In this document: in pieces, positions 33,840 through 44,900 of the stretch
Numbering within the stretch: the first letter of the stretch is position 1
Layout of the letters: every line of letters begins with the position of its first letter
Assembly: GCA_008508345.1 (NCBI GenBank)
Contig: QNGE01001253.1
Coordinates: 116,088-180,087 of the forward strand
DNA length: 64,000 bases
From: Paragonimus westermani
Lineage: Eukaryota; Platyhelminthes; Trematoda; Plagiorchiida; Troglotrematidae
Direction: 5' to 3'
Position numbers and translations under genes: made by a program
The notes under the pieces: generated by a model
Seen by the model: the letters and a program-made list of their open reading frames with translations, nothing else
Database searches by the model: none
What the model was told of the DNA's origin: nothing

Positions 33840-36080
33840 GTTGATACTGAGCAGTGCGAGCCGTCAACATATGACACACAATAGTGCCGCATTGCTATTG
33901 TGAAACACAATGATTTAGTTCAGGAAACCAGATCATTTCTGTCCGTTTTATTTCAGCCGCATACAGATGTTGTCTTCAAGGAAACCACAATTCACTCTAT
34001 TCACCACTTTGGTTAGACGCCGTTGTTACAGTCGCCAAAATGTAACTGATGCACATCCGTTGTGCTACCACAAAATCATGACAGACTCTATAAATATTTC
34101 AGCGTCTAAAATATGAGTTTTTTGTATCCATCAACCATGCACTGTCATCTTATTGTTATTTTTACAGAAAAGTTCCACAGAAACTCACCGTAGCTTTTGT
34201 GTTTACTGTTACCGCTCACCTAGTCCCAAACCACCAAACTTTCTTAATCATAATTCGTCTTGAATAAAAATCATTTGACAGGAATTTCTAACAACAGGAT
34301 ATTTTAATTTAGCTACAAAAAATGGCATACGTTGATCACCCCATGTACCGAAAAGTTTGATTTTGTCGGAGACCTCTGAGATGCACTGGTTGCGATTCCT
34401 CATAAGGTTCACACACGCAGCGCCAAACAACCACCCCGTTGAAAATGTGTTAAGTACTCACGTGTTATATATAACTATCGTACATGTCGAGATATGAATT
34501 ATGCACACTTATTCCACAGTAAGAACAAGGAGTAACAACAAACGGGAACAGTAAAAATGAAGGATGAGAATTTTAAACACGTTGGATTTCAACTTCAATC
34601 GAAACGACTGGGGTGTCCTTTCAGTCACTCTGGTATGGACAACCACGATTCAAAGTCACCAAGTGAAAATGCTTCGTTGAATGCGTCAGAGAACAGAAGG
34701 AATGAAAAGTGAAACCTTGGAAAAATCAGCAGTCTCTGGAGGCACCAGAGAGCTCTCGAAGTCAAAACTCACACATCGAGGCTGTTAACTATCCGTTCAC
34801 AGTGAGTGACCTGTCACAAGGAAAGCCAACAGTCAGCACCAGCATTCCTGCAAGAGAATGTCATCATTCTCCAGAGAATCGAGAGTGAACAGAAGACAGG
34901 AATCTGTGGCTGCATTAGCGAATAGCTTAGGTAAAAGAAAGACAGTACATTGAGAAGGAATAATGCTTTACATTAAGTGGTGGTCTTAAGAGTATGAGAG
35001 ATTGGTTTTACTTAGCAGTTCAAGGAACAAAGGACAGATTTGATGTCTGACTCGGAGTTGGGTACCGTATTTTTCAAATGTTTCAGTTTGGGAGGTGTGG
35101 AATCTGTAGTCAACCGCCGTGCCAATATCCATTACTGTAATTTTGCTGCCACAGTGTACTTTCATATCCCAAACAGAGTAGTCTTTCACCGTTCCCTAAC
35201 TAGGTCACTATGCCAGGCAAATGGAGCATTATGTGTGATCCAGTATAACTGAAGAATATAAACCACGCTTTCCAGCTGATTGGTAAAGAACTGGGCGATC
35301 ACTTCGTTCACTATGTGAACTGCAGACATCATTTCATGGTGGATTGCTTCGAATGTGGACAGACTGAATGAATATCTTTGGAAAGATGCGATTTGGTTGA
35401 AACAATTAACGATTGCAGAGTTGATAAAAGGCCACTTTTTGATTAAAGTCTCAACGCAATTTGTGTTAGAGCTTGTCTGTCTACGTCATATACGCGTTTT
35501 TGGTTCGTCTGCCGTTACCATAGCGTTGATGACTCGCATGATGGAACTTAATGAATTGTCTTTAACCAGATTCTTTGGGAATGAATGTTGATCATACGAC
35601 AGTCCCCATGTGTGTACGGAGCACGAAACAAGAATTGTGACAGTAGAAAATCAGAATGCCTGGTCCACTGAGGCGAACTGGATGTGACTGACTGACGTGT
35701 TCTAGTGAAATCACATCCCCTATCGGACAAACTACTACAGTGTATAGTCTATATTTCTGAGTGTGTTGTTGTGACTACTGTCTAAATTCAAATTTGAAGT
35801 CGGATTCCACCTCAGCGGGTAAACACGATAGCACGGTTTTGAAGGCGCTTTAGTATTTCTGCCCAGTGTCGTACGAAATTGAAGTGAACTCCTAGTGATG
35901 GTCTTCAAGGTTAATGGAATTGGATACTTAACTGTGTCCTGGCTGGACACACTCCGTGATTTGATCGTGTCTAGATTGGGTTAGTTGGATTTCTTTCCGA
36001 GAAATGACACGTTATATTTATCGTTGCAGTAAATGACCATGAACTTCGTCCCACGAGTAAAACTTTGTACTCCGAGGAGC
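33840..36080. other. AT-rich stretch without a recognised gene
   Basis: Short frames on both strands, none with a recognisable domain. No repeat family seen elsewhere in the window is evident. Confidence 0.35.
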
Positions 36081-36086
36081 CTTATT

Positions 36087-36566
36087 TCATGTCAGGCTTC
36101 CAGCTTTCTCCAGAGAAGCGTGGAGATTGACGACTGAAGGATGAGATTAAGAGCATACATGAAACGGCTGACAAAAGTGCATTGAACCAGGTAGCCAAGA
36201 TTAGACTTTGATAAGTTCACCACTTCATCGTTTTTCGTATTGACTGGCATGGATGATAGTGGGTCATTCTAGCATACACCGCGCTGAGATGGCAGGAGAA
36301 AATCTTTCACTTTATAGGAGGCGTTACAATACGGCTATCGGATATAGGGTAATAGAAAGGGAGAAACTCCAAGTACCTGGATTGATTTTAAGTAACTGAG
36401 TGTACGTGAATTTCCAGAACACGTCAATAAAAGCCTCGAACAGCTGCCGGGGTTCCACGGTAGATTGTGAAGTGATGAGGTCAGTTTGGGGTGAGCAACA
36501 GGGTGTAAGAACGTCAAGTGAAGAGCAGGCAATTGGAAACTTGTGTTCCAGCCAACGTTCACCCTC
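36087..36566 (-). CDS. Possible two-exon 3' end of a host gene, unrecognised
   Basis: On the minus strand a 190-base exon candidate (36,566-36,377) follows a good acceptor (GTATGTTCCTTCAACAG). It is open for 63 codons and ends at CCAG|GTACTT. After 243 bp a strong acceptor (CTTAATCTCATCCTTCAG) continues in phase for 14 more codons to TGA at 36,087. An AAATAA lies just after the stop. The encoded stretch includes VEPRQLFEAFIDVFWKFTY and looks like soluble protein. No family is recognised. Among the exon chains in the window this is one of the most gene-like. Confidence 0.27.
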
Positions 36567-36694
36567 CTGTTGAAGGAACATACCAACAATGAAAATACAG
36601 CAGGAAGTTATAGTTATCTGCGTGAGGTTGAATTGGTCACTTTGAAGACATGCGTGGTGTGGAAGCCTCTCAACTGGGTTGAGCAAATTTCACC

Positions 36695-36774
36695 TAATAA
36701 GGAGTGCTGATGAGTAGTCGGGGATTTGGCAAGGATATGCACTACTGACGAGCTCTAATATAATAAGGAGTGCT
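36695..36774 (+). repeat. Truncated family A insertion with 14-bp target-site duplication
   Basis: The 14-mer TAATAAGGAGTGCT occurs at 36,695-36,708 and again, perfectly, at 36,761-36,774. The 52 bases between them contain TAGTCGGGGATTTGGCAAGG and ATATGCACTACTGACGAGCT, which match the B-box-proximal part of the family A repeat (41-kb and 15-kb copies). A short piece of a dispersed repeat between perfect direct repeats is the product expected from target-primed integration of a 5'-truncated SINE. Confidence 0.7.
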
Positions 36775-36989
36775 TAAAATATCCCTACATGAACTTTCCT
36801 TCTCCAGTGTTTAGACAGTGGCTTGTACAGACCTAGAGCAGCGTTTTGCGAAGCATAAACAATTGTGAGGTACCTCCTCATCGGTGACCTGATCGACCAA
36901 TTATCAATGAGAAGACGGATTCTCAGGAGCTGGTCGTTTGTCCAGTTGTAGTTGCCATTAATGATGTCGGAGAGACCGTAGACTTCCTT

Positions 36990-37520
36990 GTTGGCTTCTC
37001 CTCAGTTTCCTAAAAAATGTAAATGTAACATCTTTCTTCTCTTCGGGGTAGAAATTTTTCTGCAAATGTTTTGCAGATTGCGAAACGATAAGATGCATTG
37101 AAACCAGCTAGTTTTTCGCGTGGTATACAAATACAACGTTATTGGTGTGTCTGGAGATCTGTAAACAGTAGAGTCATTAAACAACAAATGAAGGGAACCA
37201 AATTCTGCTCAATACATCCAGTGAGGGAGCACCGAAACCGTGCTAAATCACTTGGCTAAATGGTGTGACGTGTAGAGGAAACTTAAATTCGGATATAAAA
37301 AAAGATTTTTTAACCTTTGGCAAAAATATGAATGATATGAAGTGCCCATGTTATATATCTACTCAAAGTAGTCCCCAGATACTTCACAGAAACCTTTCCA
37401 GACAGAGGTTTGCTAATTATATGAAAAGAAGGACGGAGATCAGAAAGTTTCTCACGTTCTTTTCTCTTCACAAGGTAGGACAATGTGTTAATATATTTGG
37501 ATGTGTTAAGAGGCAAATTG
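36990..37520 (-). pseudogene. Possible CR1/Jockey-type reverse transcriptase C-terminal fragment
   Basis: Minus-strand text VKYLGTTLSRYITWALHI fits the (F/V)KYLGVTLSSDLSWSxHI block found after the catalytic core of CR1- and Jockey-type polymerases. A shift later, HLQKNFYPEEKKDVTFTFF and RKLRRSQQGSLRS recall the closing segment of such proteins. The match is short and broken, and the flanking open frame on the plus strand shows the region could be something else. Confidence 0.35.
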
Positions 37521-37529
37521 TTTGAAACT

Positions 37530-39440
37530 CGGCCACCGCGATGGCTGGGATAAACTGTCCAGCAGTGGGAGATGAGAAAAACCTGGTTGTATTTTTGATA
37601 TCTAACCCTACATTATTTGTATATTTAATTCCAAATGTGTGATTGGCAACCGGTATGGGTTCGACTTGAGATGAAATTAATAAAGGCCAGACAGAATTAC
37701 ACGCTGTAGAACGTTAGACCAGGTAGTGAGTGGCGGTGCGGCTTCAGTATCGAGTTGAGTGAATTCGTTCAACTACAAACCAGAAGTCTTTCTGTTAAAT
37801 CACAGTGGAAGTGTTCTATATTATATTCCAGCGTGTTAAACTGAATCCACTGTACCCGATAAGTTATGAAGCACACTAAATGCTGATGAACTTGACAAAC
37901 TTTCATTTCTACGTGGTCGGTTTTCAGGTAAGTTTCAGCAGAACACTTGGGGTGTAGAAGGTGTGCCTTCTTTTAACATATGTTGGCATCTCTTTAGCAA
38001 ACAAACTTGTTACATTTTTAATCGAATCACGCAAGTAATTTTAGCAAATGATCAAATGCACGAAGTCTACGACAGTTGTTTGAAACCACACAAGGGTAGT
38101 CCGAGAACAAGTATGGAAGAGAGCATAAAATGATCGACTGTTTTTCCACCAGCGCTGTCACAGAAATTGTTGACTAAGCATTCTGATATCGAACTGTAAT
38201 ATGTCTTCCATTCGGTCCAACGGAAAAACCGTAGGTCACACAATAAAGGTTATGAGCATTTTGTCTTCGCACATCCCTTCACAAGCCTACTGATAAACAA
38301 CTTGAATAATTGCACTCTAGAACATAACGAAAACTACTGAAAAGAGTGGGTGGAAAGTCTGAGTCAAAATATCCCAACTAACGCACACTGATAGCGTTAA
38401 TAAATGTCCTCCACACACACAATGGTGGTGGGCGTTTTATTGCGTACTTGACTGACCTCTGTATCACCTGAACGTTTAACGATAACATTAGACAAGACAG
38501 TGAGTTGCAAACAGAGTAAATAATTTAAAACATTGAGCTCCTTTGATCTAGTTCATCAATTACGATAGAAGACGTATATCGAGAGATGTTAACATTTTTT
38601 ACTCCCTTCAGCCCCGAGAATTAAACATTCGGATGTATAAGGCACGGGGATAGCAACAGAAACAGAAACAGTCGACGGTTGGGTTTACATGTTTTACGTT
38701 CGTGGTTGAAAAGAGAGAAGAAAATGTTAACATCTTGCGATATGTCTTTTGCGGTTATCTGTGAACTGGATCAAGGGAAGTCAGTTTTAAATTTATCAAG
38801 CAAAGATTACTTGCATATACAACACGAGCGTTGAGGGGTTAGACCACAATAGAAAGTGTAAATAGTGGATTGAACGAGGATTACTTAAGATCGGGCCGAT
38901 TCTCACCTTTATTTTATTGTTTGGTGACGAAGGAGAAATTGTCCGGAAACAACATCAACCTTGTCAGGCTAGAAACTTTGTTAATCGAGGCTTCATAACA
39001 AAGGCTGAATAAATATCTAGAGGCTCACAGACGTTATACACCAAAAAAATAAAGACTGTCATCAATGTGCCATACTGAAAAATAGAAGGAACAAGACTCT
39101 ACAGTCTTTAGAGAGATTTGTTGCGTACTGATGGCCTGAAACAAATACAGAATTTAAAGTTAATTCAAATGGAGGTTATATTCATTGGATTAAAATTTAA
39201 AATCTCTCTCGAAAGTTTCAACCGCCTACAAATAAAGGTGTAATTTGAGAGCCTGTAAATCAGAAGAAGTCTCCCTGTAAACTTCACAGAACAAAAAAGG
39301 GATAGTTCGCATGAAGCTCCTCAAAGTTTCAGGCGATTTTCTGACTCCCCTATGAATCAACATTGTTGTTCCAGAGGTGGACATTATCAGACTCCAAAAC
39401 AAGTGCGAAAAATGAAAGAGGTGGCTATCCTTCAGGCAGA
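37530..39440. other. Stretch without a recognised gene
   Basis: A strong acceptor-donor pair encloses about 95 bases at 37,833-37,927, but all three frames are closed. At 38,615-38,690 the text resembles 62,415-62,490, upstream of the other Penelope-like copy. No other content is assigned. Confidence 0.3.
38615..38690 (+). repeat. Diverged repeat shared with 62,415-62,490
   Basis: Colinear blocks AAACATTCGGATGTATAAGG-CACG-GGA and GAAACAGTCGACGGTTG match AAACATAAGAATATATAGGA-CACG-CGGA and GAAACAGTCAACTATTG near 62.4 kb. The other member lies about 60 bp before Penelope-like copy 2, this one about 760 bp before copy 1. It may be a worn 5' module of the same element family. Confidence 0.3.
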
Positions 39441-39689
39441 CAAAGTCACATCTCGGTAGAAAAACAAATATCGAGAAACCTTCAAATCATAACACTACAT
39501 GGACACATCCCGGAACTGCGATGCACACAAATGAGATCAACCGGAATCAACACACCACAGTTAACAGGTGCTCTGAAAACGCGTGAGTGCGGTACCCCAT
39601 TTGGGTCAATCCTGTGCATCGACAACTCACCGTAACGCAAACTTCCCAAACGGCCTGTAGACATTCTCCATCTCAGCCGTCAGATGTTT

Positions 39690-40409
39690 GTCCCCACCGT
39701 GTAAAAGATTCTTCCGAACTGTCACAAACTTTGGAGAATGTGTCGGTGAGTTCACACGATGTTGACTCGTTATTCACAGACCTTCTCCTCTGGGAACTAG
39801 CTTCTTTTTTGTGATTTCATTTCTCATCAAGGCTCATCTCTTTGTCTCACGCTTGATCATCTCAAGAAACATATCCCTTCATGCACAAAGAATATCTGCT
39901 TCGATTTTGGCTGATCCCATTATGAATACTGTGATGGCGTAGAAGTGGGCGGTTCACTGGGCTCAACAATTGCGGACTTATTTTTAGGAATGATTGAATT
40001 GCAATCATCTGACGCTAGAGATGGTGCCAGTGCAATGCAGATGATATTTCGAATTTTACCACTAACATTCATTTCACTTCTAAACCTCTTCAAGTCCGTT
40101 CATCCTAACCTTTCAGCTTCTCATGGAGAGGAAGCAAACAAGTGTTTAGCTGTTCTAGACACATACCTCACTAGACGACAACATGGCTCGCCACAACGCT
40201 CAGTGCACCACAAAGCCACTTGGAGCGATCCGTATTTGCAATTCTCTACTTCTGCGCCAAATGCTCACAAACGAGGTCTGGTACGAACCCTGTTTCACAG
40301 AGTGCGGGAGATCTGTACCGGTGACTGCTTGCAAGAGGAGGAGCAGAGATTAGTTGAGGTACTACTCACAAACGGACATCCTGAACAGTTCATAGATATT
40401 CACAACTAG
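39690..40409 (+). pseudogene. Penelope-like reverse transcriptase fragments
   Basis: Blocks in order: VKDSSELSQTLENVSVSSHD with DSLFTDLLL (motif A region, about 39,702-39,800), then HLKKHIPSCTKN-like text in another frame, then VGGSLGSTIADLFLG (motif B, 39,942-39,986). The YADD motif is not recognisable; its place reads ARDGASAMQM. The 154-codon frame 39,945-40,409 continues with LAVLDTYLTRR, VHHKATWSDPYLQFST and KRGLVRTLFHRVREIC, all standard Penelope C-terminal polymerase blocks. Loss of YADD and the shifts make the enzyme dead. Confidence 0.78.
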
Positions 40410-40497
40410 AAAAGACCGGTCAACACTGCCGTGTCTACGGTTCTCAAGTTGCAGGTCTTCCTGAGCCCATATCGCAACTGACGTGAGTCAATAATTA

Positions 40498-40935
40498 TTG
40501 TCCGCTCTAACTTGTGCGTGCCCTAAGGCTGGATTGTGGTTGCTACTCCCAACTAGGAGTGTCGCCCAGCTTATTCATAATCGTGACGTACCGAACTGCT
40601 CTGCCCCGCGTGTAGTCTATCGCAGTTGTGGTGACGTGTATATCGGCAGAACAGATCGGTGCCCACGACAAAGAATGGCTGAGCATATGTGTAGGTGGTT
40701 GGTGCACGCGATGGCGCGACAGACAGCGATAACAGAGTGATTGAGACGAAATCCGACCTTATTGACTGCAAAACGCATCGTGGGAACAGGTCATGTAATG
40801 GACCACGCCAATTCGTTTTCAGTATTGTTGCGTAACCTGAATCCGAAGTTGCTTGCTTTCTTTGAGGCAGTGTTAATCAACACTGTCCGTCCGTTCCTGG
40901 GTGTACATGAACTGTTGGCTCGCCTACCATGGGAC
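40498..40935 (+). pseudogene. Penelope-like GIY-YIG endonuclease domain
   Basis: VVYRSCGDVYIGRTD (residues 39-53 of the 40,498 frame) is the GIY...YIG motif with its first element read as VVY. The Arg after YIG and the EH of QRMAEH are present. After one in-frame TGA at 40,738-40,740 the same frame continues with VGTGHVMDHANSFSVLLRN and FFEAVLINTVRPFL, which holds the catalytic Glu block of Penelope nucleases. A single stop therefore separates two halves of an otherwise readable domain. Confidence 0.75.
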
Positions 40936-40959
40936 AGATCAGGTTGCCTGACCGCCTCG

Positions 40960-41295
40960 GAAGGAGACACAGTAGCTGTCCTGTTAACTACAGTAGATGA
41001 TTCCTCAACTCGGACTTCTGCCCAAGTGGAAATCACTGAAAAATTGTTGAGCAGTACTGTGATTACTGCTGAGTGGTTGGGGATTTTTCGTTCTCATATC
41101 AATTCAACATCACCCACAACTAATCGCAGCTGTCGCATTCAGTTAGACTTTCCAGTCGGCCCCTTTGGAAAAGAATTACTAATTTCGTGTCTCGCCCCCA
41201 CTATAGGTCGCCAGTAGTGCATATCCTTGTCGAGGCCGGGACTAGAACTGCGGCCAGGCTTTCATGAGGCAACCGTGTTGACCACTACGTCACTA
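40960..41295 (-). repeat. SINE-like family A, copy 4 (most complete)
   Basis: On the minus strand, TAGTGGTCAACACGGTT (A-box region, 41,287-41,271) and GCAGTTCTAGTCCC (B-box region, 41,251-41,238) are spaced as in tRNA genes. ACAAGGATATGCACTACTGG, CCGACTGGAAAGTCTAACTG, GTTGTGGGTGATGTTGAATT and GGACAGCTACTGTGTCTCC follow. Every block recurs in at least one of the 6-kb, 11-kb and 15-kb loci. It abuts the 3' side of Penelope-like copy 1. The open frame that spans it on the plus strand (to 41,217) is probably accidental. Confidence 0.6.
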
Positions 41296-41489
41296 TCTCC
41301 ATACTAAACATGACGCTCAACCACTTTCGCTTCTGATAGCGAACCAAGTTGGTTTGCTACTCCACAGCATTTAACAACTATCTAGCTAACTTGAATACGG
41401 ACCGTTGGATAATGATACGTTCGACCACGCATTCTGACCTGAAAACCGTATAACATAATTAAACGAAAAATTCGCGCATCTTGATTATA

Positions 41490-41595
41490 GGTGAGGCTCA
41501 ACAGTGAAAAGTCAGGACTTTGGCTAGATTCGAACCAGCGACAGACACAGTATGCCTCAACGACGCAAGCGCTCTACCAGCTGAGGTGAAACGCC
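41490..41595 (-). repeat. tRNA-derived SINE-like family B, minus copy
   Basis: Read on the minus strand: CAGCTGGTAGAGCGCTTGCG (A box TGGTAGAGCG), GTCGTTGAGGCATACTG, CGCTGGTTCGAATCTAGCC (perfect B box GGTTCGAATC, 41,536-41,527), then GACTTTTCACTGTTGAGCCT. The T arm pairs as GCTGG/CTAGC around TTCGAAT. The same sequence occurs in opposite orientation 204 bp downstream. Confidence 0.7.
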
Positions 41596-41799
41596 ACACC
41601 AGGAACTCGGAAATTTCGTATTTGGACTCTGATACCCACGCGTCCCATTTTCTCATACGAAATCCACCAAATGAATCATAAATCTGTCAAACTTCTTATC
41701 AGTAATGCAACCTCTATGCTCAACAATAGCGTTGGTGAATTCCAGCATGAACTGTTTGAGAAATGCTGCTGGGCTGTCGATACCCCGTACCATTTCTGT

Positions 41800-41904
41800 G
41801 GCTTCGCAGCCAAGCTGGTAGAGCGCTTGCGTCGTTGAGGCATGCTCTGTCTGTCGCTGGTTCGAATCTAGCCGAAGCCCTGACTTTTCACTGTTGGGCC
41901 TCAT
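41800..41904 (+). repeat. tRNA-derived SINE-like family B, plus copy
   Basis: A 7-bp acceptor-like stem (GGCTTCG at 41,800-41,806; CGAAGCC at 41,873-41,879) encloses an A box (TGGTAGAGCG, 41,816-41,825), an anticodon-like loop GTTGAGG and a T arm with B box GGTTCGAATC (41,859-41,868). The tail CTGACTTTTCACTGTTGGGC is shared with the minus copy, which speaks for a SINE rather than a single tRNA gene. The loop would read TGA (Ser) as anticodon, with low certainty. The 5' flank is unlike that of the other copy. Confidence 0.7.
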
Positions 41905-41909
41905 ATGTA

Positions 41910-44900
41910 GTCATGAATATGTCATACAACTGATTAGTGATACATCTTGATTAGGTTGGCTCAAGTAAGGCGCACTTTTCAGTGTTGCATAGCTCACACC
42001 CTCTTTCGGCGAATGAAATGTCCCATTTCGAAACATTTCCAAAAATTGAACAACAATTGGGAATAGTCGCTTCGAGCGTTAGTGCCCTTTTATCACTTGT
42101 TTTTATGTATCAGTCTTATACTGGCATATTTGACCTCTATTATCACTCTCAGCTGTCGGTCATATGATGTTTTCACACAATCAAAACAGTTTGAATGAAT
42201 TGTTTACGTTGATCTTCTATTCTGGCATCCCCACACTGAACGCAAAATTCGACAATGGAAGTGTTGAGCTTACAACCGAAGCACAGTTCAAAAAAGGACC
42301 AAATTAGACAAACGAAAAGTTTTACTCCCCGCATTTCAGGGCGTCGCTCGAAAATGATCAAAAAGTTCTCCAGGTAAATTAATTAAGCACAGAGTTATTG
42401 TTTTATTAGTAATCTGAAAATTAAATAGGCTATAATTTATTCCAGTCCATTAAAATCAGGTTTCAAACTAATTGTTTTAATTGATTGGGATCGCTTCTGT
42501 TAATATTGTTAATGTTATGGAATACCACATATGTTAAGATGTAACCAACAAGATAATCCCAAATTTGGAAAAAAGACTAGTTGTGATTTTTCTCTTTCAC
42601 AAATATTCGTTGTTTTTCTAAATTATGGATTCCATATTGTATGATATCGTTAGCAGCAGAATATCAGATTAGGCGTCTCTTTACTTCAGGACGAATGTTC
42701 AGTTGAGGGGTATGATAATTTTCGTTTAAATTCTTCCTACTAACATTTGCCTGATTCGCATTTTGGATGAATTCATTCAAGCAAACCATCTTGAATTCAG
42801 AACAACACAATTTGTTTTAAAATAAGAATCATCAGTTTTATTCGTTTTTTTTTGCAAGCGAGTGCAGTAACCGTTCTTTTCTGTATTGTGGTACGTTTCA
42901 GACTACCAATCGGTCAATATGGAATACTCGGAATATGTAATGTTGGAGCTAAGAAAGTGGCCAAAGTGATTATACTAGACACAAAACTGGATGAAACATA
43001 AGTTCGTATAATGAACGTGTACAGTGAAAACCTATAAATTTGGTGGCGAGTTTCGATTTTCTCTCAAGCTGATAGTTTTATTGTGTGGTAAGACGGGTCC
43101 ACACGGATGGACTGTCAATAAAACTACACATTTAGCGTTGACAGGTGGATACAAAAACACCTTATGTGTCTGATAAACTGGCTGTGCCTGGATGAATGTG
43201 CACTAGACATCACTTTTTAAGGGTAACACGGATAGTAACTACATTGCTCTTTTGCGACAGAAATATGCTGCTGGAATTCGTCGAGTTGGAAATGCAAGGT
43301 CGGTGAAAAGTCGAAAAAATCTGGACCACTGGCCTGTTACTGATGCGTAGACGTAGACATTTCCGTAGACGTCACCGTATAGAAGCAGCTAAGATTGTAA
43401 TTCCGTTGAGTCAACCAGATGAGTTTCCTCTCCGCTGCCGCCCAGTTTATACCACCCCACCCAAGTTACCATGTAACAAATACGGTCAATGACTGAACTA
43501 GTTAGTAGGAAGACGCAGAATTTACCTGAAATAAATGTCTACTAACCGCCAGTTATAAATGTTAACAGTCGGTAAACAATGGGATTTAATCGTCCGAGGG
43601 TTGTAAGCGTTGATTTGTTGATTTTCCATAGCGTTGAGAAGAGAAACAATACGGGTGTTACTGATTTTCTCTGGTAATTTGGCAGGGTTTCTAGACGAAC
43701 CCTAAAAGGTAGTTTAGACAGTCGGTATCCTTGCGATTGGTGTGATTGTCAGTACTATGGATAAGTGACTAGTTTAGGCCCAATATGACTGTACACTTCT
43801 CAGTCGTTTTCTTGCAAGACCGATGGTCCATAAATCACCGTTATTGTATAACTTCTAAAATACAATAGAGCATCCAATTTTTCAATTTTGCATTCTGTAC
43901 AGCTAAACCCGTACACAAGGTGAATTAGGTATATACCCAAAATAAGATTTTTATCGGAACATCACGTGACTAAATACAGTTAGCAGATGTTTGAGAATCA
44001 ATCGATTTCCTGAAAGTTGTTCCAAAGGTAGTAGAATTCTCTACCGCCTGGTCATCAGTCAGCACAAAATGAGCCAATTTCACCGTAAGCGTTCATACTA
44101 AAATTCCCCCCTAGGTTATCATTGTTATTAATCGTTTTGTAAAATGATCACAACCAGTAAACGTTTAAAAAGGGCTAAAGCTGAGTGATTTCAGTGAGAA
44201 TAAAAACGACATTTGAATTCTAAATGCGTTTAACTGCGACCATTCCAAGTGTTTTCAAATAACTGGTTTTTCAAACTCAGTTATTCACCTTCGACATCCC
44301 AAACGATAGCCCTTGATCTGCATCAGATTATCACTAGTAGTTCACGATGCGTATTCCTAAGATTGTTGACAGAAGGTTGAGAACCAGCTGGCACAACATT
44401 AGACCATTTGCAAAGATTTGTATTCGGAGGCAGCCATTATGAAGCTGACGAATTTTTTGGAAAACCTTTATAGATCGCTTGGGCCTGTTTCTAATAAAAT
44501 AGTTAAACATAGGTCATAGTTTATCATTTGAGTGAGTATGCTGAGTTTGTTTCGGCAAATCGATAATGCGGAAATAACCTGCTGTCTCAGTCTCAGATAC
44601 ACAATGGTAGTCCAGCGAGATTATAGTTATATTCTTCCGGCATAAGTGTAATATAGCCTAAGGCTGCATGAAGACAGCTTGGTGTTTTGGGAGAATTAAC
44701 TCAAAAATGAAGTTGGTCGTCAAACAACCTCATAGGCCAAATAGTGTTGATTGTGGTCACTTGAAAAAGAGATTTGTAAAAACGAAAGATGTTAGATGAG
44801 GGAGGCCACCAACTAGGACCAAACGTGATGAGTGTAGAGTCTGTAAAAACTGATATCTGACGTCGTTTTTCTTCCTCAATGAAGAAAACTATCCAATAGG

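Larger units (their letters stand above)
39448..40935 (+). mobile_element. Penelope-like retroelement, copy 1
   Basis: The text gives a Penelope-like reverse transcriptase followed by a GIY-YIG endonuclease, the layout of EN-plus Penelope-like elements, which use the nuclease to start target-primed reverse transcription. The 5' part is missing or unreadable, and frames change at least twice. The copy is identical to the one at 62,549-64,000 (offset 23,101) as far as that one extends. The left boundary is sharp at ACATCTCGG. The right boundary is uncertain because a family A repeat adjoins it. Confidence 0.82.

Noticed and set aside
36850..37009. Minus-strand exon after TTTTTTAG (GGAAACTGAGG)
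   Set aside because: The text fits the tail of a CR1-type fragment better, and no donor matched the phase of the downstream candidate exon.
40741..41217. 158-codon plus-strand frame as one gene
   Set aside because: The first 65 codons are the Penelope-like nuclease end; the rest runs antisense through a family A repeat.
41800..41879. Functional tRNA-Ser gene
   Set aside because: The D arm and anticodon stem are irregular and the unit is repeated with a common non-tRNA tail, so a SINE is the better reading.
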